From Patellaria atrata CBS 101060 (taxonomy: Eukaryota > Ascomycota > Dothideomycetes > Patellariales > Patellariaceae): a stretch of DNA of 64,000 nucleotides. The DNA lies in the NCBI GenBank assembly GCA_010093705.1, contig MU006092.1, positions 874,623 through 938,622 of the forward strand. Reading direction: 5' to 3'. Position numbers and translations under genes: made by a program. The notes under the pieces were generated by a model. The model did no database searches. It worked only from the letters and a program-made list of their open reading frames with translations, and had not been told where the DNA came from. This document shows, piece by piece, positions 55,634 to 64,000 of this stretch (position 1 is the stretch's first letter; the number at the start of each line of letters is the position of its first letter).

Positions 55634-58600
55634 GCGAAATTGATGCCCTGTTTGATGAAATTGACATGTATCCATGCGGAAATTGGATGCTGCACATATG
55701 AAGTGACCACGAGCGTCAAGAAGGATGGGGCCAGAATGTTGTCAAAGGAAATGTACAGCTCGGATATGGCGAACATCCCTCAGATGAACAGCTTGCGGAG
55801 GAAGGTATACCCTAGATCTTCAACCTTATTCTTTTGATTTTTATACTTGCATGGGAAGTTGCACTGATTGGTAAGGTTGCTTAAACTGACGAGTGGGAAG
55901 GTCCTGTATGAAGTTTTTCTAACAAAATAATATTGCTCGTTCAAACGTCTGCTATCTCCGCTAAGCTGTTGCGCGTACCATCCCAGATACATTTCGGTGC
56001 TAACCTCGTCATAACCTACTTAGCTAACTATCCGCTGACAAGAAAGCTACTGCTGGTACAGACTATACAAAGCCTGAAAGTTGGACGAGAAGTTGTACTC
56101 GATAATATAACGTTACGTATACAGCAGGAGCACGTTATAGTCCTCGTCACAAAGAGGGGGAGATACTATCACAGATTCATCAACGGAACCTCTCTGCCAT
56201 ACTCGAAGGAAACTACCAGTCCATATAAGATCTAGGAAATTTGTTCGACAAACCTAAGAAGGACGAGTCGATTGGTAGCACAATCTCACCCTCCATATTC
56301 GCCATTTAGGACATGTAGCGTCCTCATCCCAAGTGAACCCTATTATACGTAGACACTTTTGAAACCAGAGAGTCTTATCACTATCAATACAACTAGAGAT
56401 CGGTTCCACCGTTCTTATGGTTCTTATATATAAATATGACTGATACGCCCCACCGAACTGTCTTCTATTTGAGTATGGTCTACTCAGTGACAAGCGACAT
56501 CTCCTATTTAACAAAATGGGTAAAGCTATTCGTACGGGTGCGCAGCCGCCGTATGTTTTCATATTTCGGGTGCGGCACAGTCGGAGAACCCTTTGAAGAA
56601 AGAGTGTGCCGTAACTGAGGCCGCAACTGAAATGAGAAGAGACTAGTTTTCAATGTCCGGAGTATGTACTATCATTCCTCTACTCTTAGCACATCAAGAC
56701 AACCAATACCTACTGCGGTAAGAAGAGGCTTTCTCAATTTAGTGGTCCACATTCATAGCTACTGTATCCGCGTTCTCTTTTGTCACGACCTCTAGATTTA
56801 CACTACTCTCTTCACCCACCTCCGGCGAGAAAATCACTTAAAAAAGCATTACAGAGTCAGTTTCGCGTCTCAAAAGGCCTTTCCATATTCTATATACCCA
56901 TTACCATGTCAAAACCCAAAGCTCCTATACCTCATGATCCTACTTTTTGTGGCCATGAGCTATAGATAACTCCCTATATATCAGTCATTTATCTAGTCTC
57001 TCTATGAGTAACACGCTTAGGTCAAACCCAATTTACTATACGAATATTTCTTCTACGGTTCGAGTATCGACCCATATGCCTATTCACAGATCCTTGTGCA
57101 ATACAGTCCGAATATCGAACCATATGCTTCACACAGGCCCTTCTACAATATCCTTATTCTATGTTTAATTCCAACCTCACGAACGACCACTAGTCCACTA
57201 CGCAGCAAGAGACCGACCAACCCGCCGGCAATCACAGACCCGAGGTCCAAACTCCAAAGCATCACCTCAATCAACACCCTTGAGCAAATTTCCTCAACTG
57301 AATAATTCCGATTTCTTCTATAATAGCAGAAAAAGAAGCCAAATCTAGCCATTTCCAGTAGGTTCAAGTAACCCACTCTCCCAAAGGGCTCAGGACGTAA
57401 TGACCAGGATATGGGACCATGGATCTTCGGTCTTGAATAAACGAATTACTGGAGCAAATGTTAACACTGACGCTCGAGTGGAGAGCGCGGTCAAAGGAAT
57501 TGTTTATACATGGTGAGAGAGCTATAAATTCCGGGACCCGTGAGCGCATTCCTAATGGGATATATACTGAAATACTACGATTGGGTTTATAGTCGGTGTA
57601 GTTTACGATCTTTCATAGCACTGGAATGGATGTTGGAGGGTACTTAACTGCCCGTAGATTCATCCGGTTCGCTGCGTCTATGCACCTATACCAAGATGGA
57701 TAGTGTCCTCGGAATGTGTGTTAGGGATAGGCTTGATCTTGATTCCTTATCCTAAGATCTAGTATGTTCTGTATGGTTCACCTTACCCTGTCTGTTATGT
57801 GCCCATCTGAAAATATGGAAGTGATCAGATTGTGCAAAATGACTGGACTGTACAAACCGACTGGACTGTGCAAAATGACTAAACTGTACGAAATGACTGG
57901 ACTCTATAAAATGGCTGGACACCGCAAAACAACAGCTCGGATAACCTCACCCATACGAGATCTAATGAATAGTATACAACAACCGGATATCACAAAACAA
58001 CCTTACAGCGGAGCAAGTGAACAATCTAACAAGGCTCTCAACCGCCCATTCCCACAAACAGATCAAAGACCAACATCCAAGAATCTCATACAACCCGATC
58101 TTCAACAACCGATCCATATAAAGCATATAACAACCATGGGCTCATGCGCGACAAGACTATCTTTCACACCAGTGGCGGGAACAGGAAGCACCCGTCCCTA
58201 TAACGCTTCCTTCCCTTGATACTGATCATCCCCTCGAATCGACAGTATCTACCCTTCTTATCTATCGATGGATGGCCTTTGGCCTAGACGAGGTTCCAAA
58301 TACCAGATACGCTAATGTCGATATGCAAAGTCATGATCGCTGAACATCGTGTTTCACATATATCATAAACCCATCATGGTGGGGCGATTCTGGGATCTCG
58401 ACCATGTGTACGATAAAGGCAAACGTTTTTTGATAAACGAGCGTAGTAAAAGAGAAATACGATGATAGTATGAGGACATATTCACACGACATTCTTATTT
58501 CGGCAGGTCAATTTCTGTTGTTGATGTTGCTCTACTGTTTCACCATAATATCTGATCGTACAAATTAATGGGCAATGGCTATTACCAATCCCGACCCCAC

Positions 58601-59388
58601 GCTGCGTATGTACATCAGAGAAGATATTATAGGTTCGAAGGACTTGGTATTCTTATCATGTGCCTGCGAGGATTAAGAAAGGACGTGCTATCAAGCTCAA
58701 GAAAGTAAGCAGACCCAAGTGATTAGAAGGATAGTGACAAGAGGATCCGGACCAGTCTAAACGTGATATGCAAGGCAGAGAGAGATGACAATATAAGATG
58801 ATATTAATTATATTTGTGAGAAAAGCGTTGCTAATCGTTTGAAACGCTCTTATCTAGTCCTCCCAGTACGCAGAGTTTAGAACAGAAGGGATATCATTAA
58901 TCCAAATTCCCCCACTACTCAAGACCGAATTTTGCTGAACCGGTCATTGCGCTATGAACATGAGACTAAATGGAATGTCAAAAAAGCATGTTTGAAAACA
59001 AGACTTTAACGCCAATACCCTACATAATGTGATCGTAATCCGTGCAGTCGCACGATCATCATGCGAACATAATTCTTACATATACAGAATATAACGAGAA
59101 CTTGAAGGAGATAAGAGTAACCAAAATTTCAAACCAAGATTTCGCTCAGACATAGTAACTAGACATAATACAGTGCAAAGAGGAAATAGCCACACGATTC
59201 GCTAGAGCTTGAGGACGACTGATAGTGCTGGACGCCGGTGAAATGAGACACTGGAACCAAAGCCAGAGATGCAACCGTAAGTCTATTGGATTTTTCGGTG
59301 ACCACTTCATAGGAAAGTAGAGATTTTGGCGCCGAAGAATAGACGATAGGACTTAAGAAGGAGAGATATACAGAGATATGCCAGGATT
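55634..59388. other. 3.75 kb gene-poor stretch
   Basis: No convincing gene on either strand. It contains an 18-bp minisatellite (57821-57928). The right end is the 3' region of the Rpn4-like gene. Confidence 0.5.
57821..57928 (+). repeat. 18-bp minisatellite, six imperfect copies
   Basis: The consensus unit is ATGACTGGACTGTACAAA, with copies starting at 57821, 57839, 57857, 57875, 57893 and 57911. The unit is a multiple of three, so it stays open in a frame (57764-58219) as a six-residue repeat (KMTGLY). Nothing else suggests that the frame is a gene. Confidence 0.9.
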
Positions 59389-61731
59389 TCAGTCACGACC
59401 ACCCCTTCTGCGGTGCTTTCCAGGGAAATCAACCTCTGGATGAACAACACGCATATGCCTGGTTAGAGCATCGTTTCTCGAAAAGGTCTTGTCTTCGATG
59501 CACAATGCACACCTGACTTTCTGCTTCCTGGCATTATGGATAGTATCCTCATGTCTTGTGAGATCATAAGGGCGTGAAAATACAGTGTTGCAGGGTTTAC
59601 CAGTCGTCGGATTGATGCGCTCACACTTGTGCGGGCCCGCTTGACTGTTTCTGGCTAGAAGCGCGGCAGACGTCATGCCGCTCCCCAGACCCGATCCGGA
59701 TGTTCCCATATTGGAAACCTGGAGGCCGTTATTGTTCTGTCGATGACCCTCTCGTTTGTGTTTCTGCAATTTCTGAGGCGTCTCGAACCGGAGCGTGCAC
59801 CCATGGTAAGTGCAGGTGTATGTTCCCCGATCGGCGACCGTCGATTCCGGCTTCGATGCAATATTCGAAGAAGCACTCGTGGTCGTCCTCACGTCATGAT
59901 GATCGTTGTTGCGATTATCATGATTAATGTGATTATTACTCGAATTATTCGAGTGCACAATCGAACCTTGGCTGCTGGGCTCTGCACCTGCGTCGCTGGC
60001 CGAAGATTCCATCGATGTAAGGTGCGCAGGGAATTCTGGGGTCTGCTCCGGCACGGGTGCCGACGTTGACCGATACCCTTGCGCTGAGAAAGAGAGTCCG
60101 TGCATTCCGGGTATTGACGGCGGCACAAATGTAAACTGAGCTGGTAGTCCGGACTGTACCGAGTAATTCGACGAGCTCTCTCTTCGAGGTGTTGTCCAAG
60201 CTTCGCCGCGACTCGATGCCATGCTGCCATAGCTGTGCTCTGAGTTTGCGTCGTAATGAGTGGCGTCTTGATAGTGTTCGCCACTGGTAAACTGTTGGTC
60301 TTCCGGAAACAATGGCATCTTCGAATCACCTTCGCTCTCGTTGTATTCTAGGAGCGCATCCTTTGGTGATATGGTTTTAGGCTCTGACTCCGTTTGTGGC
60401 ATGTGCTGTCTGAGCGCTTGCGCATCAGCTTCTGCCTTTTGAAACTCACGGGCCTGCTGTGCAGTTGCTAACCGTGCATTCGGCGATCCAAAACCTGTCC
60501 CCGCTTGGGGGGCGAGTGGCGAATTCTGTCGGAATGGAGAAACACCTCGTGATCCTGATGTTGAGGGTGACTGTGAACGAGCCTTGTTTGCGGCCTGTAA
60601 CCGTTCGGACACAACATTGCGAAAGGGCGAGAGAAGGGTGGGATTCTGTTTCAGTTGTTTGGGAGCTTGAGAAAATGGTAGAGCGCTGTTAGGGTTGTAC
60701 AGCTCGTCTTGATAGGCATCCGACATTGTCCTGTCAAGCTTTGGGAAGGTATGTCTGATCATATCTGGTTGTTCATCGAAAAGTAAGTATTTACCAAGCC
60801 AGAAGTCCATTGCCAGAGAGGGTATAATCTCACCATTAGAGGGTACCTTAAATCCATCCTCGTCGAAGTCATCCTCGTGTGTGGTATGCGGCGTTGCAGG
60901 CGAATGAGCTCCACCAAAGCTTGAAACTGAATGTCTTGAAGAATGCGAGAACCCAGGTAAATCCTCCTCTTGCGCGTGATGATCTATCAACGCATGCTTC
61001 ATTGCAGCATGAGCGGCCATTTTAGGCTCGAAGGTGGAGTTTTGCTGTGCGAAGTTCTGATAGCCTGAGGCCATGAATGTGTCTTGAGTTGGAGTGTGAG
61101 AGGGCGTGGGTAGATGATGATTCGAGAAGTGCCCAGAGGGTTCGTCAGCTCCGTAGGATGACTCAGTCTTGGTTGGCGGCGAATGATCGGAATTGGCGAG
61201 GAAGGCGAATGAGTTTGAGCTGCCCTGGGAGTACTGAGCTGAACCATTCGATTGTATCGATGAAGTAGACGTTGCGCGTTGGTGCGACCTCCTTCTCGAG
61301 TTCGCAGGAATGTGCATTGCGTGTGACGCTTCCAATTGCCCGTTGCTCATGTTGTAAATGTTCCAATGGTTCGTATTGTTGCTCTCGTTTACCTGCGACA
61401 TGGATTGATCGAAGCCCGTAGGCAATTGAGGAATAGGTGTGGATTGCTGAATTCTGATATCTGGCTGCGGTAGATCGTATGCGCCAGGCATGTACAGAGC
61501 CTCAGCTAACTCGGGGGCTGAAAAGGACGCCGTGGATGCGAGATAATGTTCGATCAGTTTTTGGTCGTATTGAGGAGCGGAAGGCGTATAGAGCGGATTG
61601 TTGGAGGTTGTGTTGAAGTAGGATGCGGATGGTGGTGGAGAAGGCAAGTGGTGATTCAGTTGTTGTGTTGAGTTAAGGTTGATGTTCTGAAGACTGTCTT
61701 GACGTCTACTGGTAGGAAGGTGTACCAGCAT
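59389..61731 (-). CDS. C2H2 zinc-finger transcription factor, Rpn4-like
   Basis: Single exon, 780 aa from the first ATG (61729-61731); a longer frame to 61776 begins only with GTG. The N-terminal 630 residues are Ser/Gln/Asn/Pro-rich with acidic patches, including EDDFDEDGFKVPSNGEIIPS and MDFWLGKYLLFDE, possible activation or degron regions. The C-terminus has a C2H2 finger at about 638-663 (YTCTYHGCTLRFETPQKLQK, then H-x4-H), then HKCERINPTTGKPCNTVFSR with PYDLTRHEDTIH (about 701-732), and VRCALCIEDKTFSRNDALTR with HMRVVH (about 739-764). This widely spaced last pair matches the fungal Rpn4 type, which activates proteasome genes; assignment by memory of the family. It ends in a basic GKHRRRGGRD. 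Confidence 0.82.
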   Translation of the reverse strand: MLVHLPTSRRQDSLQNINLNSTQQLNHHLPSPPPSASYFNTTSNNPLYTPSAPQYDQKLIEHYLASTASFSAPELAEALYMPGAYDLPQPDIRIQQSTPIPQLPTGFDQSMSQVNESNNTNHWNIYNMSNGQLEASHAMHIPANSRRRSHQRATSTSSIQSNGSAQYSQGSSNSFAFLANSDHSPPTKTESSYGADEPSGHFSNHHLPTPSHTPTQDTFMASGYQNFAQQNSTFEPKMAAHAAMKHALIDHHAQEEDLPGFSHSSRHSVSSFGGAHSPATPHTTHEDDFDEDGFKVPSNGEIIPSLAMDFWLGKYLLFDEQPDMIRHTFPKLDRTMSDAYQDELYNPNSALPFSQAPKQLKQNPTLLSPFRNVVSERLQAANKARSQSPSTSGSRGVSPFRQNSPLAPQAGTGFGSPNARLATAQQAREFQKAEADAQALRQHMPQTESEPKTISPKDALLEYNESEGDSKMPLFPEDQQFTSGEHYQDATHYDANSEHSYGSMASSRGEAWTTPRRESSSNYSVQSGLPAQFTFVPPSIPGMHGLSFSAQGYRSTSAPVPEQTPEFPAHLTSMESSASDAGAEPSSQGSIVHSNNSSNNHINHDNRNNDHHDVRTTTSASSNIASKPESTVADRGTYTCTYHGCTLRFETPQKLQKHKREGHRQNNNGLQVSNMGTSGSGLGSGMTSAALLARNSQAGPHKCERINPTTGKPCNTVFSRPYDLTRHEDTIHNARKQKVRCALCIEDKTFSRNDALTRHMRVVHPEVDFPGKHRRRGGRD

Positions 61732-62301
61732 TGTGGGGATGTGAGAGGTGAGGGGGCCAAGTGACGGATTTGCCACTTATAAGGAGTTTAAAAGTTCGAT
61801 GGGAATGGTTGAGAAATATGCGGATGGGTTACAAGCGAATGAGTGTTCAGTCTCTCGGCCCGAGCGAAGTGTACAGAAATGGTAAAAGTGCAAAATGATG
61901 AGGTGATGGAGGGGTGATGATTATCGAAGCCGGTGGAATCGAGATGCAACCTTGTGCGCTATGGTAAAGGAGTTTACGAACAAGAAAAGTACTATAAATC
62001 CGTAGACTTTCGTTCGTACACCCACGTTGGGCCTGACATGCGAAAGTAATAATAACAAATAACGAGAGCAGATTCCGGAGAAGCAGAGTAATCCGGTTTT
62101 CGGTCCTGTTTTAACGAGAAGACTTCTAAAGCACCGCCGTAGAATTACCCTTTAGCACAAAGATAAAAGCAGTTGATATTTGAAAGAAAAATCGCAAAAG
62201 CTAGCTGACGTAGGTGGTTCTTGGCAGAAGGGGACGGCCGAGTGTGCCGGCGTTCTAGAAGAATTCTGTCGACTTCTGACAATCCTCAAACCCAGTTAAA
62301 G
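61732..62301. promoter_or_regulatory. Upstream region of the Rpn4-like gene
   Basis: Presumed promoter and leader. TTTGCCACT at 61769-61777 differs by one base from the yeast Rpn4 site (PACE, TTTGCCACC) and lies 38 bp before the ATG; this may be chance. Confidence 0.35.
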
Positions 62302-62634
62302 TTAGTTCACCCACGCAGCCAACCCTGCAACTTCTTGAGCTTGTAACATCCACCGCACCCATGCCTCATTACCCTTTTCGGACCTACCGCCGATGCAATG
62401 TCGATGATCTCGAACGCTTTGCACCAACTCACCAGGAAGTCCGCTCTCACATATCCTATTACAAACCTTTCTCCCACTCAATAAGTACCTTTTAACTACC
62501 AGTTGTACAGTCGAGTATGCACCTCGTTTAGTCGGTGATCCACCATCCGAACACGGACCATGACTTTCCCTAGAAGGATCAGCACATTCCAAATATATCT
62601 TGCAATCGGATCCTTTGAAGATACATATGCACAA
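62302..62634 (-). other. Cys-containing open frame, possible secreted-protein exon or relic
   Basis: 110 codons with protein-like make-up: SDCKIYLECADPSRESHGPC, SGRKVCNRICESGLPGELVQ, CIGGRSEKGNEAWVRWMLQA and end AAWVN. Seven or more Cys and the Gly/Trp pattern resemble small secreted fungal proteins. However, the frame opens right after a stop and has no ATG at its start, and no signal-peptide exon could be joined. The frame 62675-62920 upstream is not convincing. It may be a decayed gene. Confidence 0.3.
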
Positions 62635-64000
62635 TCAAGAGCCGCGTACCGAATCTATGAAAACGTGGAAATGGCTACGACTGCGCCGCTTGTACAGGAT
62701 ATGTTGTACTTACTGTGTGAGTAGCTAGGCGCGTAGCGATTGTCGGGACGCCCAGCAATAGTTCTACTGGTGTAGCCGATGGGGCAAAAGTCTTCACGCT
62801 TCCCCACGATCTAATTACCGTATCTGAGGTTAACCGATCGCTTGACGGGTAACCTACTTCATTGGGGCGGATACGTGGACACCTTTTGCTGAGCCTCATG
62901 ATTCGTTGAATGGTCGTCACGAAAGTGAGTTTGCACTGCTAACAACGATGTATGATTAGCGATATTAAGAGCTGTATCTCTACAATCTGCCACAATATGC
63001 TTGCTGTACAAAACGCTGGGGGGACCACAGGAGTGTGAAACATCTCAGCTGTTCAAGGTATTTGACTCTGTACGGCTGCGGATCTTTTTGTATAGTCTGG
63101 TATATTACCTACGGCGAAACCAGAACCTGCTTAAGAGAAGCCATACAGTAAGCTGGGAATTCTACGACCGGGCGAGAGATTTAAAAGAGGAGTGGATTAA
63201 AACGCGCATTGATTTGTACTCGTGACAACTCCCTAGTTGAATGTGACTCGTTTCTGCTGTCCCGTATGGAAGCATACGAAAGCTGAGTACGATGCAACTT
63301 ACGACGACAGCAACGCCAGAGTATTCTCCCCAACCGTACTCTCCCACGTCTTCCAACACTGCGTGCTGAGGAGGCATTACCCAGCTACCGATGCTCTTGC
63401 AAACACGGGATCCCATAACCCTCTTAGGATGATGGCTGCACCTAGTTCTGCGGAGCTCCCGTGACAGCAAAACTCCAGCTTCAATTCAACTCGGATCGTT
63501 AATGCGCGGTCAAACTACAAATTAGATGGCGCTTAACTGTCTAATTCTGCGGGAGATTGCTGAGTCGTGGTTGTAAGCGACTCCAAGGTGCAGACCAACG
63601 CGGTTATCCGACTCATAGATTGGATCGAGTGGGACTGAGTTTGAAAGTCCCGGTTGTTGCACACCTGAAAATATTTTTGCACCGGGGTAGAGCGGGTGGC
63701 TTGCATAGAAGTTGGGGGCTGAGTCGTCGAGATTTTCACTTTTGCAACGCAGGGTCTTGTAGGGCTGTCGCATCGGTAACACACCTCTCGGTAACAAGTC
63801 CTTGACCTACCTTACATCTTCAGCACTGCTTTGTTGCAACGGGACTTTGTGTGTCCGCGAGAATTCTGCTATAATCTAGAAATTTGATATGGCTGTGCCA
63901 CTTGATATTATCTACCTCTTTGTCAAAATATGATCCCGTGAACTAGCCACATGATCAAACGAGTACTGAGCCACAGATTGTTTAAAGAGCCAACCTGATG
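62635..64000. other. Intergenic, no gene recognised
   Basis: Short frames only, among them 63001-63225 (+) and 63557-63805 (+), without recognisable features. Contains a 19-bp match to 28145-28163. Confidence 0.45.

Noticed and set aside
57764-58219. 151-codon frame as a gene
   Set aside because: Openness is due to an 18-bp minisatellite and flanking low-stop sequence; no other gene evidence, so kept only as a repeat.
61732-61776. 15-residue N-terminal extension of the Rpn4-like protein
   Set aside because: It would begin with GTG; the first ATG is at 61729-61731.

Overview
This window looks like nuclear DNA of a filamentous ascomycete (Pezizomycotina), most likely a leotiomycete. That placement rests on my recognition of the protein families, not on a search. 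Genes carry short introns (about 45-130 bp, GTANGT-type donors, CTAAC/CTGAC-like branch sites). Coding content is typical of such fungi: a PTH11-like receptor, a DASH subunit, shugoshin, Rho1, and an Rpn4-type zinc-finger factor. I rebuilt most multi-exon genes by hand; exon sums are in frame for every gene given high confidence. One 100-N assembly gap lies inside a GA microsatellite (28497-28596). I saw no tRNA, rRNA, CRISPR array or intact transposon.

Layout. 1-8.3 kb is a dense housekeeping block: YPI1 (+), ribosomal protein L31 (-), a helix-hairpin-helix protein (+), shugoshin (-), and DASH subunit DAD2 (+). Shugoshin and DAD2 share a 392-bp promoter with an ACGCGT box. 8.3-10.7 kb is empty. 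10.7-22.2 kb holds a secreted serine carboxypeptidase (+), mitochondrial Met-tRNA formyltransferase (-), CCZ1 (+), a Q/N-rich secreted protein (-), a Ser/Thr-rich single-pass surface protein (-), and a PQ-loop vacuolar transporter (+). 22.8-27 kb holds a GPI-type aspartic protease (-) and a PTH11-like receptor (-). 27-35.5 kb is sparse: the microsatellite and gap, a small probably mitochondrial protein (+), and RHO1 (-).

35.5-47.3 kb holds an F-box protein (-), a decayed membrane-protein gene (-), a convergent pair of MFS transporter (+) and FAD monooxygenase (-), and a Ser/Pro-rich protein (-). 47.3-51.3 kb shows no convincing gene. 51.3-55.6 kb holds polynucleotide kinase/phosphatase (-, ten exons), Mediator subunit 18 (-), and KGD4 (+). 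55.6-59.4 kb has only an 18-bp minisatellite. 59.4-61.7 kb is the Rpn4-like factor (-). The last 2.2 kb has one doubtful Cys-containing reading frame.

Functional themes. Chromosome segregation: SGO1, DAD2 and the PP1 regulator YPI1. Cell wall and surface: RHO1, the Mid2/Wsc-like protein, and the yapsin-like protease. Vacuole and secretion: CCZ1, the PQ-loop transporter, and the carboxypeptidase. Mitochondria: FMT1, KGD4, and the 30-kb protein. I found no convincing wholly new multi-gene system. The best leads are the SGO1/DAD2 shared promoter, the transporter/monooxygenase pair, the frame break in the helix-hairpin-helix gene, the Q/N-rich secreted protein, and the decayed gene near 40 kb.
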